Positions 1-6,876 of a DNA stretch of 9,667 nt are shown in pieces. The DNA lies in contig SKZX01000243.1 of the NCBI GenBank assembly GCA_007127175.1, positions 1-9,667 on the forward strand, written 5' to 3'. Source of the DNA: Desulfobacterales bacterium. GTDB taxonomy: Bacteria > Desulfobacterota > Desulfobacteria > Desulfobacterales > Desulfosalsimonadaceae. Below the pieces are notes generated by a model. That model made no database searches. It was not told where the DNA came from and worked only from the letters and a program-made list of their open reading frames with translations. Each line of letters begins with the position of its first letter. Within the stretch, counting starts at the first letter, position 1. The position numbers and the translations under genes are program-made.

Positions 1-210
1 CATGGCTTTTCCACATCAAAAATGGGGAAAATTCAACAGGAACGCGACCATCCCGACAAAACGATGGGTATTCCTTTTTTCCCCGAATATCTCCATTATA
101 AAAACCACACCTTCAAAATGGCATCCTTAATACAAAACGCCACGCGTTTCAAGGGAAGGGGGCTCTTATTTCATTAGAAATTTTTTCCCTGCTGTATTAA
201 AACTTCAATC
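1..210. other. AT-rich upstream region of the membrane-protein gene
   Basis: No gene can be supported here. The stretch is richer in A and T than the rest of the window and has pyrimidine tracts at about 71-84 and 181-190. An 8-bp inverted repeat pairs GGGGAAAA (24-31) with TTTTCCCC (77-84) over a 45-nt spacer, and a weaker one pairs AGGGAA (152-157) with TTCCCT (185-190). I found no good -35/-10 pair and no Shine-Dalgarno sequence ahead of the ATG at 211. The region probably contains the promoter of the rightward gene, but I cannot place it. Confidence 0.4.
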
Positions 211-2052
211 ATGGGCCATAGCACACCATCGACATCTTTTCCAATCTACCTTTTCAAGGCATCCGCCTGGGTTGCAGCGGCGTTTTTTCTCAACACCCTC
301 ATTGCTTCCCGCGGGCCATGGCTTTTACCGGTGGCGGTTTTTCTGCTTGCGGCACCCCTTGCCATGGGCGGGGTTTACCGGACGACGATCCGAAAAATCA
401 GGTTTCTTGAAATATTTGCACGGCGCGGCCGCATTGCAAAGATCTTTTCGGGCCGCCTCATCCCGCTGCTGCTCTGGATGTTTTATGCTGTGGTGACCAC
501 CTTTTTCATGCTGATTGGATTCCAGTTTTTCAGCCCGGTGGACTGGTTTTTGTTTCTTGCCGTTATTCCTGTATTTTACACCACCTACCGGGTGTTTTAC
601 CACCTGCTGGAAAAAGAAATCAAACCCTACATGGTCACGAGCATGACCGCATCCCTGGCGGTGTGGTGTACCCCTCTGATCATGCTGGCAATTTTTGCTT
701 TTTCCACTTGCGGCCTGGATATGCCTGCGCCCCGCTACGAAAATCTCGAATCCGCCATTTCCGCCCATGAAGAAATGATTGTATACCGGGACAACAGTGC
801 TTTGACAAAAAGCGCCTCCGAGTGGATGGCCATATACGGCGGCATCAGGGCATATGCAGCAGTGCAGGCCGGCTATTCGGAACTGCCCCTGACATTGCTG
901 GCGCATCTGTTCTTCACGGGGTATATGATCTTTTTCAATGCCGCCAACATCCTGACCTTCTGCCTGGTGCCATCCGGGGAGTTGAAACGGATCATTCTCC
1001 CCTTGACCCCGGATGCCGAGCCGCCCCCGCCGGGCGGACAGATTCGCAAATGGGCATTCTACACCCTCACCGCTGCCATATTGCTGATGTCTTTTGCAGC
1101 CGCTTTTTTTTATCTTGAAGCGCGTTTTTCCGAAAGACCCGGCCTTGGGGATTATCATGCCACCGCACGGGACAAAGCCCGGCAATACGTGGAACGCATC
1201 GATGACACATATGTCGCGCCCGGAACCATCACACAGATCGAGGCATATAAAACGGACATGATGCGCGATTTGGCGGCATCCGCCTACGAACTGGAAGCCG
1301 CCATCGACAGGGCGTTTGATGACATGGTTCTGCGCGTGGACGATTTTCTCGACTGGTATTACAGCCTTTTTGCCGAATACGCCAGGATCGCCCACTGGGT
1401 CAGCGGGTCAGCGGAAGCACACCTGTCAGCCATGCTAGAAAAACACCTCAAGGCCCGTGAGAACTTCCAAACCGTCCATACCCGCCTGGATCTATTATTG
1501 GCCCAACAGGCAGGTACCGAAATCCGGCTCCAGGAAGCCGCCCGGCAACTGGTGGAACAACACCGGATTCATGAACCGGCCGATGCCGCCTTCGTGACCC
1601 GGACGTTTTATCTGGACAATCTCCTGGACCACAGCGATTTTATCGGGTTTGATTTCCGCATGCTGTCCGCGTCCACGTCTTCCGGGGGCGGTTTTCTCGC
1701 GGGGGGATACATCGGCAAAAAAATTGTCGAAAATGCCGCCGGAAAATCCATGTTCAAGGCGTCCACCAGGGCTGCGGCCCGGCTTGGGGGTGCCAGGGCC
1801 GTTGGCAAGAGCGGGGGCGGGGCGGCAGGCGCAGCAACAGGGGCTGCCGTCGGGTCGGTCGTGCCGGGGGGCGGGACGGTCGCAGGGGCCGTGGCAGGTG
1901 GAATTGCGGGTTCCATCGCGACCGGGCTGCTCATGGACAAAACCCTGCTGATGGCCGAGGAGCGCTACAGCCGGGCCGCTTTCAGGGAAGAAATCATTTC
2001 TGCCATTGAAAAAACGCGCATGGAGACGAAAGCACGGCTGTATGGCCGGTGA
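211..2052 (+). CDS. Polytopic membrane protein of unknown function with glycine-zipper-like tail
   Basis: I do not recognise this 613-residue protein and assign no function. About seven hydrophobic segments are visible, near residues 13-32, 37-53, 84-107, 110-130, 145-166, 226-253 and 281-302, so it should sit in the inner membrane. A proline-rich stretch at 268-275 precedes the last one. Residues about 303-490 form a polar, probably helical region that includes an aromatic patch, DWYYSLFAEY (381-390). Residues about 491-575 are very rich in Gly and Ala; the G/A-spaced part at 536-572 resembles the glycine zippers of membrane-inserting helices. The tail from 580 is charged and helical. The ATG at 211 is the only usual start after an in-frame stop at 175-177, but it has no recognisable ribosome binding site. 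The gene stands alone and ends 18 bp from the convergent aminopeptidase gene. The length and consistent coding character make it a real gene. Confidence 0.85.
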   Translation: MGHSTPSTSFPIYLFKASAWVAAAFFLNTLIASRGPWLLPVAVFLLAAPLAMGGVYRTTIRKIRFLEIFARRGRIAKIFSGRLIPLLLWMFYAVVTTFFMLIGFQFFSPVDWFLFLAVIPVFYTTYRVFYHLLEKEIKPYMVTSMTASLAVWCTPLIMLAIFAFSTCGLDMPAPRYENLESAISAHEEMIVYRDNSALTKSASEWMAIYGGIRAYAAVQAGYSELPLTLLAHLFFTGYMIFFNAANILTFCLVPSGELKRIILPLTPDAEPPPPGGQIRKWAFYTLTAAILLMSFAAAFFYLEARFSERPGLGDYHATARDKARQYVERIDDTYVAPGTITQIEAYKTDMMRDLAASAYELEAAIDRAFDDMVLRVDDFLDWYYSLFAEYARIAHWVSGSAEAHLSAMLEKHLKARENFQTVHTRLDLLLAQQAGTEIRLQEAARQLVEQHRIHEPADAAFVTRTFYLDNLLDHSDFIGFDFRMLSASTSSGGGFLAGGYIGKKIVENAAGKSMFKASTRAAARLGGARAVGKSGGGAAGAATGAAVGSVVPGGGTVAGAVAGGIAGSIATGLLMDKTLLMAEERYSRAAFREEIISAIEKTRMETKARLYGR

Positions 2053-2070
2053 GGGCCGGTCTGGAAGGAA

Positions 2071-2985
2071 TCAGGTCCGGTTGCGGACAAAAGGCGCCAG
2101 ATCGTAAGGGGTAAGGCTTTCGTATCCGTCTTCGGTGATCAGAAACGTCTGCTCGAACTGGGCGGAAAGCTTCCCGTCCCGGGTAATGGCGGTCCACCCG
2201 TCATCCGCGATAAAAAGCTCGGGCCTGCCCAGGTTGATCATGGGCTCAACAGTGAAAACCATTCCGGGCACAAGGGTGATGCCCAGTCCTTTCCGGCCGA
2301 AATGCGGCACCTGGGGGGGCTCGTGAAAACTGGTCCCCAGCCCGTGTCCCACAAATTCCCGGACCACGGAACACCCCTGCCCTTCGGCACAATCCTGTAT
2401 GGCCCAGCCGATATCGCCGATGGTATTTCCGGGTTTGAGCATCTCCATTGCCGCAAGAAGGCTTTCCGCCGTTACCGACACGATCCGCCGGGCTTCCCCA
2501 GAGGGGCTTCCAATAAAGAAGGTTTTGCTGGCATCGGCGTAATAGCCGTCTAGTACGTAAGTGATATCGACATTGATGATATCACCGTCTTTCAGGGCAT
2601 ATTCCCCCGGAATGCCATGGCATATCACCGCATTGACCGATGTGCAGACACTTTTTGGGAACCCCCGGTAATTATAGGGCGCGCAGATCGCGCCGTGCGC
2701 CTGTGCGAGTTGCTTGACCAACTGGTCGATATCGTTTGTGGTCACACCCGGGGCGAGCATGGCCGCCACCCGGTCAAGACCCAATCCCACGAGACGACCG
2801 GCCGCTCTAATTTTTTCGACCTCTTCCGGCCCCTTTAAATCGATATCGTATTTCTGCTTGTAGTAGCGCTTGTAATCGATGTCCGGCGGGCTTTCTTTCT
2901 TCAGGCAGCATTTTTTATATTTCAGGCCGCTCCCGCAGGGGCACAACTCGTTGCGGCCCACATTTTTCCATTCATTTTTCAACAT
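2071..2985 (-). CDS. map: Methionine aminopeptidase type I with N-terminal SEC-C motif
   Basis: This cytoplasmic metalloenzyme removes the initiator Met from new proteins. From the ATG at 2985 it has 304 residues. Residues 1-40 hold a SEC-C zinc knuckle, GRNELCPCGSG...KKCC, with Cys15, Cys17, Cys26 and Cys27; in other proteins this motif binds zinc and is linked to ribosome or SecB contact. The catalytic pita-bread domain follows. The expected metal ligands are present: Asp140 and Asp151 (NVDITY, YADAS), His214 (VGHGLG), Glu247 (FTVEP) and Glu278 (QFEQT), with active-site His123 (ICHGIP) and His221 (SFHEPP). The frame stays open upstream to 3246, but a strong promoter at 3110-3138 rules out the longest starts. 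An in-frame ATG at 3057 (328 residues) remains possible, preceded by GGAA only 3 nt away; the 2985 start has GGGGAA 9 nt upstream and puts SEC-C at the N-terminus, as usual in the family. It is transcribed alone. Confidence 0.93.
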   Translation of the reverse strand: MLKNEWKNVGRNELCPCGSGLKYKKCCLKKESPPDIDYKRYYKQKYDIDLKGPEEVEKIRAAGRLVGLGLDRVAAMLAPGVTTNDIDQLVKQLAQAHGAICAPYNYRGFPKSVCTSVNAVICHGIPGEYALKDGDIINVDITYVLDGYYADASKTFFIGSPSGEARRIVSVTAESLLAAMEMLKPGNTIGDIGWAIQDCAEGQGCSVVREFVGHGLGTSFHEPPQVPHFGRKGLGITLVPGMVFTVEPMINLGRPELFIADDGWTAITRDGKLSAQFEQTFLITEDGYESLTPYDLAPFVRNRT

Positions 2986-3109
2986 GCCCTGATATTCCCC
3001 CAAAGACGCTGATGGCAGGTCCCCTTTTTCCGGCTGAAAAAGATTAACGCGTGTCATATATTCCGATTTCGCAAGCCGCCTGACGGCTGCCATGGCAATT
3101 AAAAATAAA

Positions 3110-3138
3110 ATTATAGTTCGCATCTCCGGTTTCGTCAA
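3110..3138 (-). promoter_or_regulatory. Sigma-70-type promoter of map
   Basis: Read on the minus strand, TTGACG (3138-3133) is followed by a 17-bp spacer and a perfect TATAAT (3115-3110). One mismatch to the -35 consensus, a perfect -10 and ideal spacing make this the best promoter in the window. Transcription should start near 3103, leaving a leader of about 46 nt to the ATG at 3057 or about 118 nt to the ATG at 2985. A 10-bp palindrome, TGCCATGGCA (3088-3097), lies just inside the predicted transcript. It could be an operator, but nothing else supports that. Confidence 0.75.
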
Positions 3139-3193
3139 GACGCCGGTTTCGAAAAGCAGCGGTTCACATTCTGCGCCCTGGAGGGAATTGGCA

Positions 3194-3220
3194 TCGACCC
3201 CGATACCGACCCCGACCCGA
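3194..3220. repeat. Short degenerate hexamer repeat (CCGACC-like)
   Basis: Four head-to-tail hexamers with consensus NCGAYM run from 3194 to 3217, followed by a partial CGA. The units are TCGACC, CCGATA, CCGACC and CCGACC; on the other strand the consensus reads GGTCGG. They sit upstream of the map promoter, in the gap between the divergent map gene and the small gene at 3371. Read in the map frame they would encode an alternating Val/Gly/Ile run, but the promoter position makes translation unlikely. Confidence 0.5.
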
Positions 3221-3286
3221 ATGGGCAGCAAACCGAAAAAGGCCATAATTGTTTAACCCGTTCGGCTGCCAAACCGGGAATCACTG

Positions 3287-3339
3287 TTGCGGACGGCACC
3301 GGTTATCTGTTATATCCTCACAGATAAATATTTAACCGG
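3287..3339 (+). promoter_or_regulatory. Candidate promoter with nested dyad upstream of the small gene
   Basis: A perfect 8-bp inverted repeat pairs TTATCTGT (3303-3310) with ACAGATAA (3320-3327) around a 9-nt AT-rich centre. A second, outer pairing matches CCGGTTA (3299-3305) with TAACCGG (3333-3339). The two compete for the bases TTA at 3303-3305, so they are either alternative hairpins or overlapping operator half-sites. A possible promoter, TTGCGG (3287-3292), 17 bp, TTATAT (3310-3315), would put the -10 box inside the dyad, which is what a repressor site would look like. The promoter match is weak; the symmetry is exact and visible. Confidence 0.4.
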
Positions 3340-3359
3340 ACAAAAACAACCTTTTTCAC

Positions 3360-3363
3360 AGGA
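3360..3363 (+). promoter_or_regulatory. Ribosome binding site that fixes the small gene's start
   Basis: AGGA lies 7 nt before the ATG at 3371. The only longer in-frame start, at 3287, would fall on the candidate -35 box and has no such site, so the short start is preferred. Confidence 0.55.
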
Positions 3364-3370
3364 ACGCCCG

Positions 3371-3553
3371 ATGCATTCAAAAACAGATGAAATGATATTG
3401 AAAACAGCCAAGGAAATCGTCGTCAAGTTCATTGAAATAAGGACCGTAACCCCCTCGACCTTCCACGAACATTTTCAGAACATCTATGACGCGGTGGAAA
3501 AAACGGTCCGGAAAAAAGGGGCCGGCGACGCACCCGAACGCAATGGTCAATAA
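3371..3553 (+). CDS. Small conserved-looking helical protein, function unknown
   Basis: This gene would encode 60 residues. The sequence looks like a compact helical cytoplasmic protein: residues about 3-24 (KTDEMILKTAKEIVVKFIEI) form an amphipathic helix, a short turn with Thr, Pro and Ser follows (27-32), then a second helix at about 33-49 (FHEHFQNIYDAVEKTV), and a basic, polar tail. There is no signal peptide, membrane segment or Cys motif. It has a Shine-Dalgarno sequence and its own upstream dyad. It is divergent from map and ends 19 bp from the end of polA, facing it. The helix-turn-helix-like layout could suit a small regulator or protein-binding adaptor, but I cannot assign it to a named family. 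Short length lowers confidence; the well-placed ribosome site and protein-like composition raise it. Confidence 0.65.
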   Translation: MHSKTDEMILKTAKEIVVKFIEIRTVTPSTFHEHFQNIYDAVEKTVRKKGAGDAPERNGQ

Positions 3554-3572
3554 ACAGCCGGAGCCCCTCTTG

Positions 3573-6251
3573 TCAATGCGCCTCCGCCCAATTGTCACCT
3601 ATTGCAACGTTGACCTTCAGGGGGACTTTCAAGGTCCAGATTTTTTCCATGGTTTCTTTCACAAGCCCTTTCATTTCCCCTGTTTCTTCTTCCGGCACCT
3701 CGAATACCATCTCGTCATGGACTGTCAACAGCATGGCTGATTTGAGCTTTCTTTCGGCAATGGCCGTGTCGACCCGTATCATGGCCAGCTTCAACAGGTC
3801 GGCGGCCGTTCCCTGGATCGGCATATTGATGGCCATGCGTTCGGCAAACGCCCGGACATTGGCATTAGAACTGTTGATATCCGGCAAAAACCGTACCCGG
3901 CCCATCTGGGTTGTGACCTTGCCTGTTTTTCTCGCCATTTCAAGGGTTTCGTCGATATATGACTTCACGCCCTGGTACTGGTAAAAATAATTGTCGATAT
4001 AGGTTTTTGCCATTTTCTGGCTGATGCCGAGTTCCCGGGCAAGGGAATAGGCCCCCATACCATAAATAATTCCGAAATTGATGGTTTTTGCCTGGCGCCT
4101 CAATTCATCGGTGACCATGGCGGGGCTTGCCCTGAACACTTCAGCGGCGGTACGGGCATGGATGTCCTCGTCCTTTAAAAAGGCGTCAATGAGTTTTTTG
4201 TCATCCGCATAATGGGCAAGCAGGCGCAGTTCGATCTGGGAGTAATCCGCCGACAGGAACCGGCAGCCTTGCGCGGGGATGAACGCCCTTCGGATATCTC
4301 TGCCCTCTTCCGTGCGCACGGGTATGTTCTGGAGGTTGGGGTTTGAACTGCTCAAGCGGCCGGTGGCGGTGACCGTCTGGTTAAAGGAAGTGTGAACCCT
4401 TCCGGTTGCAGGGTTCACCATCTCCACCAGGGCATCCACATAGGTCGATTTCAGCTTGGCCAGCGTTCTGTGGCGAAGCATCATGGCCGGCAGTTCATGT
4501 TTCATGGCAAGGGCGGTGAGCACCTCGACATCGGTGGAATAGCCGGTTTTTTTCTTTGTTTTCTTCTGCTTTGGCAGGCCGATCTTGTCAAACAGGATAT
4601 ACCCGAGCTGCTGGGATGAGTTGATATTGAATTCTTCCCCCGCCATCCTGTAAATCTCCCCCTTTATTGTCTCAAGCTCCCCGGCAAGGGTTTTCGACAT
4701 GTCAGCCAGGCGTTTTGCATCGATGCGTATGCCGGTGCGCTCCATGCGCGCCAGTACCGGCACCAGGGGCATTTCCACCCTTTCCATGAGGGCCTGAAGT
4801 CCTGCCGCCTCGATTTCCGGCCCCAAAAGCCGGGCGGCCGCAAGCGTCACGTCCGCGTCCTCGCAGGCATAAACCGCGGCGGCATCCACGGGCACCGCTG
4901 CAAAGGAATCGACTTTCCGGCCATCCACGACCATGACGTCCTCAAAGGAAATCATCTGGTGGTCCAGCAGGTCCAGTGCGATCTGCTCGAGGGAATGGGA
5001 CCGCTTGTCCGGGTTCAGCAGGTAGGATGCGATCATGGTGTCAAAGACCACGCCTGCCAGTTCAATCCCGTGCCTGCCCAGCACCGTCATGTCATACTTG
5101 ATATTCTGGCCGATGACCGCCATGCCGGGGTCTTCCAGCAAGCCTTTCAATACCGACCTTACGGTCTCAACATCGAGATGTTCCGCCCCTTTCACCGTGT
5201 GGCCGCACGGCACGTAGAACGCCGCCCCCGGCGCCACGGAAAAAGAAAGGCCCACCAGGTCCGCTGACATGGGGGAAAGGGACGTGGTTTCCGTATCGAG
5301 GGCAAACCGGCCGGCGCTCCGGAGTTCATCCGCCAGCGACTGCAAGGCTTTCTCGTCGGACACGATCCGGTAGTCTTTGCCTGAAAGATCGATTTTAACA
5401 GGGAACTCCTTCTGCAGGCGGGTGAACTCCAGCTCCCTGAACAATTCCGAGAGCTTCGCGTTGTCCGGCGGGACCATCTCAAGGTCGCCTATGTCAAAAT
5501 CCACCGGGGCCCGGGTGTCGATGGTCGCCAGCCGGCGGCTCAGAAACGCCTGCTCCCTGAATGCCAGCAGGTTTTCCTTTTGCTTGCCGGCCTTGATCTC
5601 GTCCATGCGATCATAGAGCGCGTCCATGCTGCCGAAGCTCAGGATCAGTTTCTCGGCCGTTTTCGGACCGATGCCCGGGACACCCGGGATATTGTCCGAA
5701 CTGTCCCCGGAAAGGCCCTGGACATCGATCATCCGGGCCGGGTCGATCTGTTTGTCCCTGACAAAGCCCTTCCTGTCAATGACCACATCCTTCATGGGGT
5801 CCCATATGATGACATGGTCCGTCAGGAGCTGGATGAAATCCTTGTCGCCGGTGACCATCACGACGTCGAAACCCGCGGCTTCCGCTTTTCTGGACAGTGC
5901 ACCGATCAGGTCGTCGGCTTCAAAGCCACCTTTTTCGATGACCGGGATGTTGAAGGCCTCTGTCACCTTTTTAATATAGGGCACCTGCGCGGCAAGGTCT
6001 TCGGGCATCTTTTCCCGGTTGGCCTTGTAGTCGGGATACAACGCATGGCGGAACGTCGGCATGGCGCTGTCAAACACCATTGCGGCATACCGTGGGTTCC
6101 TGTCATGGATCAGCTTCATGAGCATCCGGGTGAAGCCGTAGACGGCATTGGTGGAAAACCCCCGCGAAGTGGACAGGCTGCGAATGGCATGGTAGGCGCG
6201 GTGAATGTAGGCGCTGCCGTCAACCAGGTAAATGGCGTTCTCATCCGTCAT
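3573..6251 (-). CDS. polA: DNA polymerase I with 5'-3' and 3'-5' exonuclease domains
   Basis: PolA fills gaps in excision repair and replaces Okazaki primers. The 892-residue protein is full length (E. coli has 928). Residues 1-290 are the 5' nuclease, with acidic residues Asp11, Asp113/Asp114 and Asp136/Asp138 and a helix-hairpin-helix at about 190-202. Residues about 295-490 are the 3'-5' proofreading domain, and it looks active: ExoI DTET (Asp319, Glu321), ExoII NIKYD (Asp387), ExoIII YACED (Tyr461, Asp465). Residues about 490-892 are the polymerase: motif A DYSQIE (Asp669), motif B Arg718, Lys722, Phe726 and Tyr730, and motif C VHDE (Asp846). Phe726 matches the residue that in E. coli PolA discriminates against dideoxynucleotides. 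The ATG at 6251 lies inside the end of the upstream HAD gene (11-bp overlap) and has no good ribosome site of its own, so translation is probably coupled. Nothing appears broken. Confidence 0.98.
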   Translation of the reverse strand: MTDENAIYLVDGSAYIHRAYHAIRSLSTSRGFSTNAVYGFTRMLMKLIHDRNPRYAAMVFDSAMPTFRHALYPDYKANREKMPEDLAAQVPYIKKVTEAFNIPVIEKGGFEADDLIGALSRKAEAAGFDVVMVTGDKDFIQLLTDHVIIWDPMKDVVIDRKGFVRDKQIDPARMIDVQGLSGDSSDNIPGVPGIGPKTAEKLILSFGSMDALYDRMDEIKAGKQKENLLAFREQAFLSRRLATIDTRAPVDFDIGDLEMVPPDNAKLSELFRELEFTRLQKEFPVKIDLSGKDYRIVSDEKALQSLADELRSAGRFALDTETTSLSPMSADLVGLSFSVAPGAAFYVPCGHTVKGAEHLDVETVRSVLKGLLEDPGMAVIGQNIKYDMTVLGRHGIELAGVVFDTMIASYLLNPDKRSHSLEQIALDLLDHQMISFEDVMVVDGRKVDSFAAVPVDAAAVYACEDADVTLAAARLLGPEIEAAGLQALMERVEMPLVPVLARMERTGIRIDAKRLADMSKTLAGELETIKGEIYRMAGEEFNINSSQQLGYILFDKIGLPKQKKTKKKTGYSTDVEVLTALAMKHELPAMMLRHRTLAKLKSTYVDALVEMVNPATGRVHTSFNQTVTATGRLSSSNPNLQNIPVRTEEGRDIRRAFIPAQGCRFLSADYSQIELRLLAHYADDKKLIDAFLKDEDIHARTAAEVFRASPAMVTDELRRQAKTINFGIIYGMGAYSLARELGISQKMAKTYIDNYFYQYQGVKSYIDETLEMARKTGKVTTQMGRVRFLPDINSSNANVRAFAERMAINMPIQGTAADLLKLAMIRVDTAIAERKLKSAMLLTVHDEMVFEVPEEETGEMKGLVKETMEKIWTLKVPLKVNVAIGDNWAEAH

Positions 6252-6876
6252 GGTGTGTTCGCTTTTTTAAGATGGCCTTGATCTCGCCGAGGCCCGTTAT
6301 ATGGTAATCCGCATCGAGTTCCGGGTTCCCGCAGGCCGCAAAGGAGACGCCGGCAGCTTCAGCAGCTGCCTCGTCCACCTTTGAGTCGCCAATGTACAGC
6401 AATTCGGGAGCATTGACATTGAAGTGCGCCAGCAGGCAAATAAGCACGTCCGGTGCGGGCTTTGGGTGCACCACGTCCAGGGCCGTCACCACCTTGTCGA
6501 AATATTTTTCGATCCGGTGGATTTCTAGCACGCGCTGCATGGTGTCCGTCCGGTTCGTCGCCACGGCCGTGCCGTATCCGGGACGCAGGTATTCCAGGAC
6601 GGGAATCAGGTCCGGCGCCATTTTCATATAGCGGATATAAGGGGCATACCCGTTTTCCTTCCGGTATTGCTGGGCCGCAAAATAGTCCTTTTCATCGGGA
6701 AAAAGCATTGCAATGGATTTGTCCACGGTCTGCATCTGGGCATAGCGGAACTGCTCTTCCGTCATGGGCGGACGGCCTAAAAATGCCAGTATATCGTTAT
6801 AATACGACCGATTGGCATTCTCCGTGTCAAACATGACGCCGTCGCAGTCAAATGCGACGACTTTAAATCGATTCAT
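6241..6876 (-). CDS. HAD-superfamily phosphatase, phosphoglycolate phosphatase-like
   Basis: This 211-residue cytoplasmic enzyme is a HAD subfamily IA hydrolase, the group that includes phosphoglycolate phosphatase (Gph) and beta-phosphoglucomutase. All four motifs are present: motif I DCDGVMFDT with nucleophile Asp10 and acid/base Asp12; motif II Thr107 in VATNRT; motif III Lys139 in HPKPAPD; motif IV IGDSKVDE with Asp164 and Asp168. The stretch between motifs I and II (about 18-95) is the small helical cap that selects substrate. The start at 6876 has a strong GAGGAG (6887-6882) 5 nt upstream. The gene is first in an operon with polA and overlaps it by 11 bp. A role in removing 2-phosphoglycolate, which repair of oxidised DNA 3' ends releases, would fit this partner. 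That is inference: substrate cannot be read from the motifs, and other small phosphate esters are equally possible. Confidence 0.9.
   Translation of the reverse strand: MNRFKVVAFDCDGVMFDTENANRSYYNDILAFLGRPPMTEEQFRYAQMQTVDKSIAMLFPDEKDYFAAQQYRKENGYAPYIRYMKMAPDLIPVLEYLRPGYGTAVATNRTDTMQRVLEIHRIEKYFDKVVTALDVVHPKPAPDVLICLLAHFNVNAPELLYIGDSKVDEAAAEAAGVSFAACGNPELDADYHITGLGEIKAILKKRTHHDG

Noticed and set aside
1..3. Possible ATG on the minus strand for a gene leaving the left edge
   Set aside because: Only the start codon would be in the window and a GGAA nearby is weak evidence; it cannot be supported.
325..1395. Long minus-strand open frame (356 codons) opposite the membrane-protein gene
   Set aside because: It lies wholly opposite a gene with clear membrane segments. 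Its translation is rich in His, Gly, Cys and Gln with no domain-like pattern, so it is an antisense shadow.
2075..2088. GTCCG-GTTG-CGGAC hairpin at the end of map as a terminator
   Set aside because: The stem is only 5 bp, it lies inside the map coding end, and neither strand has a T run after it.
2986..3246. N-terminal extension of map to the ATG at 3246
   Set aside because: A strong promoter for map lies within it, and the extension includes a low-complexity run from the hexamer repeat.
3287..3370. Longer start for the small gene
   Set aside because: It runs through the nested dyads and candidate promoter and has no ribosome site.
5580..6281. Plus-strand open frame of 233 codons opposite polA and the HAD gene
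   Set aside because: It is the complement of the well-conserved 5' nuclease region of polA, and the translation resembles no family.
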